A DNA stretch of 64,000 nucleotides from Prorocentrum cordatum (Eukaryota > Sar > Dinophyceae > Prorocentrales > Prorocentraceae), in NCBI GenBank assembly GCA_963575745.1, contig CAUYUJ010011558.1, forward strand, positions 868,280 to 932,279, given 5' to 3'. Shown one piece after another: positions 11,251-22,719 of this stretch. The notes under the pieces are model-generated. The model saw only the letters and a program-made list of their open reading frames with translations. It ran no database searches and was not told where the DNA came from. Position numbers and translations under genes: made by a program. Within the stretch, counting starts at the first letter, position 1; each line of letters opens with the position of its first letter.

Positions 11251-13250
11251 CCTTGTTCTCTGGAGTCGGCGGCGTCCAAGAAATAACAATAACTCCATCT
11301 CTGGATATGGAGAACAAAAACCCACCTTAGGATATGGAGAAAAAACGCAGTGCACACGCGCGCGTCGACATGCGCGCATGCCGAAGTCGTTCAGAGGTTT
11401 AGGGCCCCTCAAAAGATCAGAATCGAGGGCCCCGAAGACACAAACACACATGGTTTTACAACCTGATTGTTTCAAACATGGTCTGCGCGCACGCTCTTGC
11501 TCCAACACATGCGTTCGAACGGGCCTCTCGCGCGCGCGTGGCGAAACCATTCGATCGCCCTTGCGCGCGTGCTGGGAGTGCATGAGTCCTGTCAGTATAA
11601 TACCATGCGAGCCACTCCCGCCCGTCGGCCGCGCGCGCATGTAGATTTGTTCCCAAAACCTTCACCACCGACTCGTGGACACCATCATCGTCATCGGCTC
11701 CATCAGCATCGGCACCGTCATTGGCCTTGCTGTCGTCGTTGTCATCGTCGTCACTAGCATCGTTAATATCATCATCGTGCCTGCTGTTATTGGCGTCGCC
11801 GTGATAACGCGGTCGCCCGAGCCACCGACTCGCACTGAAGTGCCCGCGCGCCAGCGCGGCCTGCGAGACGCGTCTGGGAAGTACCCAGCGGTCAGCGCCA
11901 GCCGCTAGCCAGCGCCAAGCAGTCATCGCAATCGCCGTCGCATGGGGCTTGCAAACCAAATTGCGGGTGGGGGGGTGGGATGATTGTGCGAGCAGTGGAG
12001 TTGTTCGGCAGGGTGAACTGCACCACATAGTTGTGCAGCTTGCACCATACAGCTTACACCACAGTTTGCACCACGCAGCTTGCACCGCATAGCTATTAGG
12101 GGCGCAAGTTGGCTATCACATGTTGCTATTAGTTTTGGTTTCTGGGGGCTTTCGCCGAACCCAGGACCGTCAACGAACGACTCGGAGATGAATAGCGTGC
12201 CCGGGGGAAGTGACGGGGGGCAGCGCTAACAGGGTCAGTTCAAACGTTGCGAGATCCGCTGGCTGACCCGGGCATGGAAGCCACCTAGGCCAGATCCGTC
12301 TCCCTTGCTCCGGTAGCCCGAGCTACTTTCGTGGCTGGCCCGCGTTCGCGACATGGCCTTGGCTGCGATGGGTTTGCGCTGACCCAGCGCGTCTCCGAGC
12401 CAGGTCCACCAGTACATGGACAGGGTATTGCAGCTGTTCCTGGGCACGCTGAAGAGGAACGGCTGTCAGGTGGGTCGAGGGGTTGAGGATCAGCACGCTG
12501 TTTGGGCGCTCTGATGACTTTGCTGTGGTTGCCAGCGGAGACCTCTAAGGAGCTTCTCCAGTCTTAGACCTCCGAGGTCGTGTCTCTTACAACGAGGGTT
12601 GCTTGCAGGGGCTTCTTGACAACCTCTCGGGAGTTGGCTCTTCATCCTGAACAGTTGTTTGAAGGCCTCTCGCGAGGACCTCAGGAGGCCGAGCACTACC
12701 AGAAGCGCCCGTCTTGAGCTTGGAAGTCTGAGGTGGCCTCTGGAGACGTCGGTCAGGCCTCTGGTTCGGAAGGCCCCTTGAGGCCTCTGCAGGAGGAGGG
12801 GGCCGGGGGCGCAGCCTTGAAGGAGGAATGTAGGGGCCGCATGGAGGCCTTCCTGCCAGCCATCGGAGGTCCCTTCTGCTGAGAAGCCCCCTGCCATTTC
12901 TGGACGGCCACGACCTGGGGGCTCATGTTCCTGAGCAGGGGGCCCACCGGCTTCGACAACCCCTCTCGAGGCATCTTCGATGAGATGGTGTCTTTCAGGG
13001 GATGCGCTCTGCGTTCGGTATGCGTGGGGTGGGGCTCGCCTTGTCGGATCACTGCGCCATGACTGTTTGCGCCTCTGGCGCGTGATGCTTTCGGCCGGGG
13101 TGGTGTCCTCCCCCGACGCGCTCACCTGCCTCAGATCTTCGGGACGCGGCCGCCCACCAGGCGAAGCTTCGCCACGCCCGTCCAGCGCAAGGGGCGCACA
13201 TGAGGCGCCCACAGCCGCACACCAGGCGAAACCTCGCCACACCAATACAA
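11251..13250. other. Spacer with small simple repeats, no gene recognised
   Basis: Contains a degenerate ATC/GTC trinucleotide tract at about 11675-11790 and a short repeat of GCAGCTTGCACCAYA words at about 12010-12095. The minus strand at 12235-12447 has a 70-codon ORF of natural composition but no recognised domain. 12490-13245 is rich in GGCCTC words and its long minus-strand ORF is best treated as repeat-derived. Confidence 0.45.
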
Positions 13251-14215
13251 TTATGGAATCGCTTCGCTCAGTTCGCCGGCCCGTTTCCCATCACTGGCTG
13301 CGTGGTGGTGTGATCGCGCCCAGGGGAAACAGTAGTGCAGACAGGAGTGTCCTCGAGGAAATCTTTGGAGATGTGGTTTCCACCCTATCGAAGACAGTCA
13401 ATCGACTGTCCCAGAGGGCGCCAAGATGTCTCAAGAGAGCTCCAGAAGATTTTCGAGACGTGAATGGGTTTTGGGTCAGAGAGCTCATGGATGTTTCTTG
13501 GGGTCTCTTCGTAGGGCTTTCGGGAGCCTCGGGGGATCAGTTTTGCCGCTTCTGGGGAGCATTTCGGGGGTTTCTTGGGGACCTTCCTAGGGTCCTGTTG
13601 GGGATCTTGGGGCCCTCTTTTGGGCCTCTTGGGGGCTCTTGGAGGGCTCTTGAGGGCCTCTGGGGGCTTCCTGGGCGCCTCTTGAGGCCGATTCGGGTTC
13701 CCCCTCTAGGCTCCTCCTTGGGGCCATCCTGGGGCCGTTTTGGAGGCCTCTTGGGCCATCGTGGGCCCTCGTGGAGGCTTCGTGGGCCGTCTTGGAGCGA
13801 TCTTGAGGCTTCTTGCCCCGTCCACGGCGGTCGGCAGCTCGAAAAGGAGGTACCGCCAAAATCGTTCGAAAACTATGGGAAATTCCGGTTTCTGCGTTTT
13901 CGGGGCCTCTCGAAGTCCTTTTGGAACCCTCCTCGAGCGTCTTGGGCGCTTCTTGGGCCGTCTTGGGACCAACGTGGGCTATTTTGGAACGCACTTGGCC
14001 TAGGCGGCCGTGAGGCCTGCCACCCATTTGGCGCCTCATTGGGGCGCTCCAGGGGCACCAGGCCGCGCCCAGGAGTTCCGGCATCTCTGACCCGACCCTG
14101 CCAGGAACCTGCCGGGACTTGCTGGGACATTGCCGGGACCTTGCCGGGGTGCTTGTCGTCAGGGGACCTTCAGAGGCCGCCTCGCGCGCGCGCGAACTAG
14201 AAACATTATTCGTAA
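13251..14215. repeat. GGGCCTCTTGG-type dispersed element, long copy
   Basis: Starts at AATCGCTTCGCTCA (about 13257) and ends at CGCGCGCGAACTAGAAA (about 14188-14206). The same two ends bound the shorter copy at 38508-38845. The interior is a degenerate array of GGGGCCTCTTGGGG / GGGGGCTCTTGG words. The plus-strand ORF of about 400 codons has Gly/Leu/Ser/Arg-rich repetitive composition and is rejected as a gene. Confidence 0.75.
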
Positions 14216-14309
14216 GGGCTTCGCCCCATGCTGCTGGCCCCCTGTCTCGGATAATGGGAGATGCAAAAGCTAAATCATGAGGTCTGGGCGCCGCCGTGAA
14301 GCAGTGTCG

Positions 14310-14812
14310 GGACCTGTTTGTTTTTGGACCCTGACCCTACGGATCTGCGTCATGGGTGCCACCGAATTTTAGAAATGTGGCAAATCCCATATGTGTTTGG
14401 ACCCTGACCCCACCGATCTGCATGAGGGGTGCCACCGAATTTCAGAAATGTGGCAAATCCCCTGTGTTTTTGGACCCTGACCCTACGGGTCTGCGTGAGG
14501 GGTGCTGCCGAATTTCAGACATGTGGCAAATCCCAATTGTTTTTGGACCCTGACCCTACGGATCTGCGTCACAGGTGCCACCGAATTTCAGAAATGTGGC
14601 AAATCCCATATGTGTTTTTAGATCCTGACCCTACGGATCTGCGTGAGGTGTGTTGCCGAATATTAGAAATGTGGCAAATCCCTTTTGTTTTTTGGGACCC
14701 TGACCCTACGGATCTGCGTCACGGGTGCCACCGAATTTCAGAAATGTGGCAAATCCCCTGTGTTTTTGGACCCTGACCCCGCCGATCTGCGTGAGGGGTG
14801 TTAATTTTTACC
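14310..14812. repeat. 73-bp minisatellite, seven units
   Basis: Units start with GGACCCTGACCCTACGGATC at 14399, 14472, 14545 and onward, spaced 73 bp. They continue TGCGTGAGGGGTGC, CACCGAATTTCAGAAATGTG and GCAAATCCC. Some units carry an extra TTTG run. Confidence 0.95.
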
Positions 14813-15102
14813 CACCCCAGCAATTCAGAGCACACGCTCAGGGCGTGGTAACAATGCGCGTTTTGGGCCTCCCCTCCTCGCGCAGTCCATCAACAAGGAA
14901 CAGTAAGCAGCAAGAAGCAGAACTGTAACAGTGGAAACTGGAAGCTGCAACTGGCACAGGAAATTGCGAACCTTCGCCCTACAGCCTGGTGGCCCCACAA
15001 GGGGGCCGGCGGATTAAATTCTTGCCCGAGATTTTAGCAGCCATCTGGCCCGTTGGGCTGGCGAATTGATCAAACGCATTAAGAGACCTTACGCGCAAGC
15101 AG

Positions 15103-15300
15103 CGTTTGCAGAAACATTGCATACACATGAACGTGGCGGAGGTCCGCGCTGCTTCCTTGCGTTTCCGCCGGACCTCCCTCCCTAGCACGCGGAGCGCGCC
15201 ACGGGCGGAGTTGGAAGCACCGCCAGGGGAGTCCAGCGCCGATCCAAGAATCCCGCGCGTGCCTCCGAAAGTTGATGCTCATGCTGTTTGTTGGCCGTTT
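15103..15300 (+). mobile_element. Intron-like element, family B (relative of nucleoside phosphatase intron 1)
   Basis: Shares both arms with the element in the nucleoside phosphatase gene (41946-42122). The left arm has AACATTGCATACAC then GGCGGAGGTCCGCGC. The right arm has CGATCCAAGAA, CCCGCGCG, CCTCCGAAAGTTGAT. The arms are partly inverted repeats of each other. A 5-bp direct repeat CGTTT at 15103-15107 and 15296-15300 could be the target duplication, but a 5-bp match is weak alone. No host exon is recognised here. Confidence 0.5.
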
Positions 15301-15464
15301 AGTCCCATATGGTTCTGTCCGTTCTCGTTTTGTGCCGTCTCGTGTCTCGTCTTGCCTCCTTCCCGTCCCCTCCCTGGAGCCCTGCCTTCCTCCTTCCTCC
15401 TCCCTCTCCCCCAGGTCTCGTGGAGGCCTGGGTCCCTCGCAGGAGGAGCAGGACAGGTCCTGGT

Positions 15465-15574
15465 ATCGCTCGGACGTGAGCGTTTTCTTTCCGGCGAGGA
15501 TCATCTTGGATCACTGTGCGAAGAAATGCAAACATGAAGCCGAGACATACACGGGGAATGGACGTCCGAGCGAT
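15465..15574. repeat. Inverted repeat, 13-bp exact arms
   Basis: ATCGCTCGGACGT at 15465-15477 is the exact reverse complement of ACGTCCGAGCGAT at 15562-15574, with an 84-bp loop. It may be a small foldback element. Confidence 0.6.
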
Positions 15575-16229
15575 GGCAAGAGGTGGCGAGCATCACGATG
15601 CACCCCGCCTCCAATCCGTCGAGAGAGAGGAGAACGCATGAACCAAGCTTCTTGAGGTCTGCGCGTCGTCCTTGGGTCTGCGCTGCGCCTCTCGCGCCGT
15701 CCCTGTCGGCTCAGAGGGGGTGTCTAGTGCCGACTCGTGGCTCTGCGAAGGTCTCTGTTCGTGGAATTCTGCCATCTTGCGTTCCTCCTCCTTGCTCCCC
15801 CTCATCCCTCACCCCCCCATGGAGATTTCTGGCGGCTGGCACGACCAACATTCGTGGCAGAAGACAACGTTCCATTGAGCATTGGAAGGGCTGTTTGTGT
15901 CAATCATATCCCCGTGAACGCTGGCGCGTGGATCAATTCAGACATGGAGGCTCTCTTCGGTCGACGCTTGCGCTGGAGAAGAAGCTTGGGGGCCTACACA
16001 AAGGCCAGCAGTGGTTCCCCTCCCTCTTGCTGGAGGTCGTGCTTCTGTTCGATACCCGGTCCCTAGACCAGACCGCTGGCCCCTGACCCCAGGGCCGTTT
16101 TGGTTAGTCTGTCCACATTTGTTCAGCTTGTATTGCTGTCTGGCGACTAGATGCCCAGGAAGGCTCTCGCAGAGGTTGGAAATAACGAGAAACCGATTTT
16201 TGACCACGGCGTGAGGGGGTCTGGGTTTC

Positions 16230-16335
16230 CCGTTGGAGGTGATCCACGCCTCGTACAGCAAGGTGCTGTTCGCCACCGGGAAGCTGCAGGTGCTCCCAGA
16301 CGTGCAGAACTTCTGGGCGGTGCGCCCGTCTCGCG
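16230..16335 (+). CDS. Possible exon of an unknown gene
   Basis: In the frame through 16233 the sequence reads EVIHASYSKVLFATGKLQ and then VLPDVQNFWA. This natural protein composition contrasts with the repetitive Arg/Pro/Ser frames around it. After about 16335 the frame runs into a GAC/GAG-rich simple repeat, so an exon would have to end there. No family is recognised and no start or splice site can be fixed. Treat as a hint. Confidence 0.25.
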
Positions 16336-16419
16336 CGTGTGCTCCCACGGCGGCGGTGGCGTCGACGACGGCGGCGACGACGACGACGAAGAAGAGGAGG
16401 ACGAGGAAGACGTTGGGGC

Positions 16420-16760
16420 CCTCTCAGTCGCTTTTGGGGGCCCCTTGAGCCTTCTTGAGGCCACCTTGGCCCGTTATGGAGCGTTCTCAGGTCGTCTGGA
16501 CAAGTGGTGGGCCGCCTTGGAGCTCTCTTGGGCCCGTCTGGAGGCTGTCTTACGGCCTTCTGGAAAGTCTTGGGGATGTTTGGGACCGTTTTGGGGCCCG
16601 CCCCTTGGGGTGTCTGAAGCTGTCGGAGGCACGAACTCGGAAGTTAAAACAAAAAACTATCTAAATCGAAGATGGGATCAACTAATGTTGCTTCTTGGGG
16701 CCCTTTTGGGGGCCCTCCTGGGGCTTTCTTGAGTCCTCTTGGAGTCCTACTTTGCTGTTT
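16420..16760. repeat. GGGCCTCTTGG-type repeat
   Basis: Degenerate words such as GGGGGCCCCTTGAGCC, GGGGCCCTTTTGGGGGC and GGAGTCC. Same sequence style as 13251-14215 but without the shared ends. Confidence 0.55.
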
Positions 16761-17201
16761 GAGGCCATCTTGGATTTGTCGGAGCGTGGTTGCCCTTGTT
16801 CGAGACTTGTAGGACCACCGTGGAGCTCGCTCTGAACGCTTCTCCAGCTCTTTGAAGGGTCTGGAAGCCCGCGCCTGGGATTTCCGGCATCTTTGACCTG
16901 GGCTTGCTTCAGGGCGCCCTCAAGCGGAGATTTTCTCATAAGCAAGGACATTGGCGCGCCCGAGAAAATTGCAGCCGTGAGTCGAACAGTCTTCGTCATT
17001 CCTTTTCTCAAGGTGGAATTGTCAAAGTCATGATTTGCAGTTTCCTGTTTCAGGGGGCCTGAATGCCGCGGCTTGCCCAGGATATGTCTCCTCCTGGGAC
17101 CCCCTGGGCAGCCCCACGCGCGAACAATGGTGTTGCTCTTCCTACCGGGGGCTACAGCACAGATTTGGTATGTTTGGTAAGCGAATCTGTATTGCAAGTG
17201 C

Positions 17202-17426
17202 ATGTTCGAAGATCTGGCCACGTCTGACCAGGCCTTGTGCGAGAACGTGAACGAGTCCCGAGCGCTCCAGCCGCTCGCTCTGAACGACCCCAAACGCGTC
17301 ACGAATTACTTCTACGGCATGATGTGGATGGACCCTGCCAACTGGGCAGGCGCGAGCTCCATGCCAGCAAGTGTTGCCATCCAGCATCCAGAGGTTCTGA
17401 AGTCTCATATTTGGCACAGTGCTTGA
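17202..17426 (+). CDS. Possible terminal exon of an unknown protein
   Basis: A 74-codon open frame begins ATG-TTC-GAA and ends with TGA at 17424-17426. Composition is natural and non-repetitive, with segments such as LALNDPKRVTNYFYGMMW and MDPANWAGASSMPASVAI. The ATG may be internal because the upstream sequence could be an intron. No domain is recognised. The 17.9-18.2 kb stretch downstream has pyrimidine tracts ending in CAG, so a multi-exon gene on this strand is possible, but no model is proposed. Confidence 0.35.
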   Translation: MFEDLATSDQALCENVNESRALQPLALNDPKRVTNYFYGMMWMDPANWAGASSMPASVAIQHPEVLKSHIWHSA

Positions 17427-17919
17427 TGCTTTGCATGTGCGAGCTCGCATCCACTCTCTGCCTACCCGTGGTAATGACTCCGTATCGCGCAAATATTTAT
17501 ATCGAGTCGTGTTGACATGTCTCGCGGGGTTGTTGTTAAGGCCTTGTTGAGGTCCTAGCCACCCAGCGCATCGTGAAGTACTCTAAGTATCTGCCTGGTG
17601 AAGCATCATCTGCCCCGTGCGTTTCTCCTCCGCGTTCACTTTCGTCCACTGCCACCTCACGTTTCCTTGCACAGGGGAGGAATCGGATTCCCTCGTCCTT
17701 TCCCCCCCTCCGCAGACATCCGACGTCGTGCTCTTTTCGCAGCGTGGACCTCAGGAGGTATGGACCTCTTCCTCGGGCCAGGGTTCTCATCCTGTGTCGT
17801 CTTCCGACGGCCTCGCGGCCCAGCTGAGGGCCCACAGCAGCCCGCAGATTGGCGAAACATAGTCCGTCGTGATGGTTGCTCACAGCGAGATGGGGCCTGG
17901 CCTGCTTTGTTGTGTTCTC

Positions 17920-18170
17920 GCTCTCTCTCTCTTTCTCTCTCTCCCCCTCTTTCTCTACAGTCAACAATGAGAGTAAGGATGGTAGAATTTCCAAGGGTAC
18001 CCTTTCGTTTTTGCATCTGTGGTCATCTCCGGTCCATCCTCAACCACTCTCGATGGCCAGCCCCGCTCGAACAGCTTCGACACGGGCCTCCAAGGGGCTT
18101 GCATCCTTCTCGCGCATCCTTACTACCAGTTTTGGCTGTCTCTCTCTCTCTCTCTGTCTCCCTCGCAGTG
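17920..18170 (+). promoter_or_regulatory. Two candidate 3' splice acceptors with pyrimidine tracts
   Basis: (CT)-rich tracts end in CTCTACAG at about 17954-17961 and in CCCTCGCAG at about 18160-18168. Both look like polypyrimidine tracts with AG acceptors. No exon downstream is recognised by homology. Confidence 0.3.
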
Positions 18171-18301
18171 GCCGTTGTGGCCATGGCCACGCCCCGAGCG
18201 CGGCGGTGTGTGTGGCGCTCGCAGCCGGGCCACCTCGGAGGGCGCGCGCCGTCCTGACCGCCGAGGCATTTTCTTTCCACACGGGACACCCGGGCTTCCT
18301 C

Positions 18302-18480
18302 GCGGATCGGAGGAGGGAAAGGTACCCAGGCCGCTACCCTTGTCTCGTTTTAACATTTTCGGGGCCTCCTGGGAGGCCTTCGTCGCCACCGCTGGAGTCG
18401 CTTCGAGATTCTTGTCAGAACGCACCCCAGGAGAGGTCTGGGGAGTAGCGGTATTGGTACCTTTTGGTTTCCCCAGCGGA
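18302..18480 (+). mobile_element. Introner-like element, family A, copy 1
   Basis: A 169-bp element (18307-18475) sits between two exact copies of GCGGA (18302-18306 and 18476-18480). It begins TCGGAGGAGGGAAAGGTACC and ends GGTACCTTTTGGTTTCCCCA. The first and last 25 bp form an imperfect inverted repeat around GGTACC. It shares ends, length and an internal block (TCGTCGCCACCGCTGGA) with intron 2 of the nucleoside phosphatase gene. Here the duplication ends in A rather than G, so no GT donor is formed. This copy may lie outside a gene or use a non-canonical donor. Confidence 0.8.
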
Positions 18481-18774
18481 AGGTGTTTGCATATTTTTGT
18501 CTCTGGGGGCCCTCACCGGGCTGCGGGGCCGTCAGGAAACCACGGAGGAGAAGCCAGTAAGGATTCTGGACCTCCAGGGGTCAGCTTTGCGACGAAAGCG
18601 GAGCGATCGATTTGATGGCGGAGCGCCAACAAACAGCCAAGGCACGTTCCTTTGCCAAAGCGGGAAACCGGCGAAACATCATCATGGCGCCTTTTCTTCG
18701 GGACCCGTTTCTTTTGTATTATCCGTTTCCTTCTTCCCATCCTTCCCCCTTCCTCGCCTGCTGCTCGTCTTCCT

Positions 18775-18915
18775 GTGGCCATCCTTGCCGTCATCACCGT
18801 CATTCTTGTTGGCATCATCACCGTCATCAATTTCCTCATCATCACCGTCATCGCCCCCATCATCTCATCACCATCGTCATCGTCATCGTCCCCGTTATCT
18901 CATCATTCTCGTCCC
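18775..18915. repeat. Degenerate CAT/CAC/GTC trinucleotide tract
   Basis: Imperfect (ATC)n-type tract with words CATCACCGTCATC repeated several times. Confidence 0.75.
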
Positions 18916-19110
18916 CAGTGCCGCTCCCCAGTGCAATTTCCTCTCAGGCCATTTCCCTGCTTGCCCCGCCTGGACGGAGCCTTCGGAGCCCCCGCCCAGG
19001 CGTTCAGCCATGGCGTGGGGCCCCACGCAGGCGTTCAGCCAATGTGAGTCCACAGTGGAGGTATTTATTGGGACTAGGAAAAATCCCCCAGTCAAGGTTG
19101 ACCAAGAAAA

Positions 19111-20112
19111 ATGGTCGCGACGAAGCCATTCCTCGCGATGCGCACCGACGGCCAAGACCTGAACCCACCAGGCATCGACAAACCCACTGCCACGAGTCAG
19201 AAGGTGAGGAATATGGTTCCATTAGGCGACGAATTGCGTCGTGCTGTCGTGTATGATGTTATGGAAAGAAGCCAGAACACCTCCCCGTTCCTGCGAGCGT
19301 CTTTGAGCGCACGTGGGGCCAGGCATCGGCACAACGAGGCGCAGGAACATCGAAAAGAAAATGCCCGAAAGCAGCCCGTGGAGATCGACCTGTTATCGTG
19401 GCTTCAATGCTGGGAAAAAACTTGGAAACTGAACGATAGATCGCCGACTTGTCGAGTGAACGCGCGCCCCATGCGTTCTTATCCAATGCAAGAAAATGGC
19501 GGCCCACGGCCTACGAGCTCACCAAGGAACAAGCCATCGCCCAGGAAGAGTATCCATTTGCTACTACCATCGAAGGTGTTTGTGGCAGATTCTGTCTGAT
19601 GGTGAAAATCCACGGTGAAGTTCGGATGAAGTGGAGGGCAGCATGTTCCTCTCCATTGCTTGCGCGTCGTCGACGAGGTCGGTAACCGCCAGGGTTCGTT
19701 GCGGCACATTCTCAGTAAGCAGCAAACGAGCCTTGCTCATGACATGTTCACCAACGTCGGGAATCTGCATTTCCGCACTAATTCTCTGGATGCTGAGCCA
19801 GGGGTTTTCCAGGACTGGGTCGATGCAACTGCGTTGTAGAGGCGGAGGCGGCGCGGGGCAAAATGAGCGGCATGCGTCCGCCAAATCCGCGCGTCCCAGA
19901 CTCGCGAAGTGTCCAGTCTCTCCCAAATCAGCCATCCGCGAAGTGCCAGTCCCTGCCAAGACGTATCCAAGATGGATTGCGCGTCCCAGAGTTGCTCCAG
20001 CATGATTGCGCGATTCAGCAGATGACCGACCGAGCAGAGCACCTACGCGGGGCCTCTCTGGGAGCGCAGGCGAAGGACCGCGCGCCGTCGGGGAGGCGGT
20101 CGCGCCCCGCAT
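19111..20112. other. Overlapping ORFs on both strands, strand unresolved
   Basis: The plus strand has a 162-codon ORF (19111-19599) and the minus strand a 182-codon ORF (19564-20112). Both have natural composition; the minus one includes AEMQIPDVGEHVMSKARLLL. They overlap only at their ends. Neither has a recognised domain, so no gene is called. Confidence 0.25.
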
Positions 20113-20127
20113 CGCCAGCGGAGCCCC

Positions 20128-21118
20128 GTGAATTTCCCCGCTGCCTCATGCCCGCGCGGGCCCCGCCAGCGCCTGCGCCGCTGGGCCCCCATCGCTGCCC
20201 CAGGGCTCGTCGTGGACCTGCAGGTCGCAGGCGCCCCTGCCTCTGCCGGCGCCGCCAAGCGCCGCCCCTCGGGCCCCCGGCCGCAAAAGGCTAAGGCTTC
20301 GCGCCGAGAATTACCTGCAGGCGATGAGGACGAGGCAAAGAAGTTCGCGGATGTTGACGCGGAGAAGTTCGGGGCGGCGGTCGCGAGGAGCCATGGCGGG
20401 GCCCTGCAGGGCTGGGGGGCATCTCGGATGAAGAGCAGGAGGAGTTCGCGGAAGAGTTCCCGAGGAGCTCGCACCCATGGTGGCTTTCGTTTGGGAAGGG
20501 CGACTCCGCGGCACCGCCGCCAGACGAGCCGTTGAACCGCCAGCCCGCGGGGCAGTCCTGCGCGCCCGAGGAGGGCCCCCCGGCGCCGTCGTCAGCGGCC
20601 CCGAATGAGTGCCTCAGGTTCCTTTCGGAGCGCCTCGCCGCCGTAGAAGAGAAGCGCTGGAGCTGTCGAATGGGGCGCCACCAGGAGGCGCCTTCAATCC
20701 GCAGAAGCAGATGATACTTCGCCAGGAGCGGGGCGCGTGGAAAACGCGATATGAGGATGCCCAAGATGAATGTTCCACCATTTTCCACGGTCGCCGCCTC
20801 CTGGAGCTTCCCATGGAAGAGGAAGTCGCGGCGCAGGATGCGCTGGGCGACCCTGCCTCTGGATTGGGGAACGCGTCCAAGAAGGCCATCAAGATTGCGA
20901 TCAGGACGCGGCCAGCGCAGGAAGATTGCCGGCGGCTCTTGTCGAAGAGCCGCGACAACGCCGCTCGCGAGCGACGCCCCCGCGATTGGGTCGTCGAGCA
21001 CTTGGCCGCCGGAGGGCGCGCCGAGTGGCCCCTGGAGAAACGGGGCAGCAAGCTTAATGCCAGCGCGACGAACTTGCCACTCACCGCGGCGCAGCGGGGC
21101 TGGACGGGCGAGAAGTGA
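20128..21118 (+). pseudogene. Frameshifted coding sequence, unknown function
   Basis: Three consecutive plus-strand frames each hold a natural-looking hydrophilic segment, and together they read as one protein. The first (to about 20400) includes GDEDEAKKFADVDAEKFGAA. The second (about 20415-20660) includes DEEQEEFAEEFPRSSHPWWL and ERLAAVEEKRWS. The third (about 20665-21118) includes ILRQERGAWKTRYEDAQDE and KSRDNAARERRPRDWVVEHL and ends at TGA. Two frame changes without clear splice sites suggest a decayed or retroposed copy rather than a spliced gene, but unrecognised short introns remain possible. No family is identified. Confidence 0.4.
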
Positions 21119-21179
21119 GCCGAATGGTGGACGCAGCCGACTGGCCACAAGGACAAGGGGAGGGGCAGGGGCAGCGGAT

Positions 21180-21250
21180 GGGGCGGAGAAGGGGGGGGGG
21201 GGGGCGGGGGGCGGCGGGAGGAGGCAGAGGAGAAGAGGTGGGCGAGGGGC
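21180..21250. repeat. G-rich low-complexity tract
   Basis: Run of G and GGA/GGC words (about 21187-21245), prone to sequencing and assembly error. Confidence 0.7.
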
Positions 21251-21626
21251 AGAAGGATGAAGGGGCGCCCGCAGGACGTGAACGCCACGGGCCTCGACAG
21301 GTGGACTGCCCCCCACCGCCCCGCGCGCGCGCGTCTCCGCACTGCGAGCGCGCGCGCACGGCGGCCGGGAATTCGGCCCCGAACATGGCCGAGCGGGCGA
21401 TCAATGCCCAAACCCGAGGCCGCACGCAGGGGTGCGCAGCATTGCCCTTGGCCTGCGACGGCGGCGACTACCCGCGCAGGAGGGCTGAGCTCGTTTCAAG
21501 CTTACTAAGGGCCCGAGCAGACCTGGGGAGCACAGGGGTTCGCAGCGCCACGCCGTTTCTCAGCGTGGCAGCAGCGGGGATCACGGATGTGGTTAAAGTC
21601 TCCGTGGAGAACCGCGCATCTCTGCC

Positions 21627-21803
21627 ATGGCGGTGGAGAAGCAAGGTGATTTGCAGTTTGCGAGGGGCAGCGTCGACGACCTCGCAGGCATCGAAGCAGA
21701 AACCGATGAACAGAGCGACCCCAACAGGTTCGCTCGGGACAATGGCGAACCGATGAAGCCGCCGCGCTTGGCTCGTAAGATGACGATCCAGAGTCGACAC
21801 TAG
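21627..21803 (+). CDS. Small ORF of 58 codons, unknown
   Basis: ATG at 21627 to TAG at 21801-21803. The predicted peptide is acidic in the middle and basic at the end, beginning MAVEKQGDLQFARGSVDDLA and including ETDEQSDPNRFARDNGE. This composition is unlike the surrounding repetitive frames. It could be a final exon or a fragment of the same decayed sequence as 20128-21118. No homologue is recognised. Confidence 0.3.
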   Translation: MAVEKQGDLQFARGSVDDLAGIEAETDEQSDPNRFARDNGEPMKPPRLARKMTIQSRH

Positions 21804-22018
21804 GAACGTGGTGGCATAGAGGCACTGCGTTACGCATGGGCAAATGCACTGGCGTCCAGCCAGGCACTGTTGCACTTGCGCATGCAGGGACACACGCAGG
21901 AAGATGTGCACTTGCGCAAGTATGTGCATGCGCGCGAACCGCGTGTTTCAGCACGCGTGCGCGCGCACTCTCTCTTTCTCTTTATATTTCTCTTTCTCTT
22001 TCTCTTTTTTGTTTCTCT

Positions 22019-22189
<171 letters not shown>

Positions 22190-22719
22190 GCTCTTCCCCG
22201 TGCGAGCGCGTCGGGCTTTTCCTCGCGCGCGCGCCTCGCTGTGCGCGCGCTCGTAGATGCGCCCGTGCGCACGTGCGCGGTACCCGCGCGCGCATAGTTG
22301 TTTCGGTTCAGACTGCAGCGCTGTTCGGGACAGGCAGGCTGCAATCGGGTGGATTCCGCAGTGCGTCAGGCGCCTCCAGCCACCCGCGCGAGTTCGCTGA
22401 AGGAAGATGGGGAAACGCCCCAAGCTCGCGCTCCTCGAGAACACAGCTCCGCGCGCGAACTCGGAGACTCAGGGGGCCGCTGGTCAACGTTGAGAACGCG
22501 TCGGGGGAAGCGCTCGCCCAGGACGCGCAGCGCGGCAGCTCAGACCACGATCGACATCGCGCGTTGGGGGACAAGGGCGCCGACGACAGCCAGTTCGACT
22601 GAGCGCTTTCAGCCGGGCGGTGATTTCAGCAGGCGTTCAGCCAGGCGGGTTCATCGCCCTCTTACCCCTTCCCGCTGTTCATCCCCCCTCCCGCGGGGAA
22701 AAAATGGAGCGATTGTGGC
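22190..22719. other. Spacer, no gene recognised
   Basis: GC-rich sequence with alternating GCGCGC words near 22225-22295. Open frames are shadows of compositional bias. Confidence 0.4.

Noticed and set aside
12980-14200. 406-codon plus-strand ORF
   Set aside because: Most of it is the GGGCCTCTTGG array; the peptide is periodic Gly/Leu/Ser/Arg.
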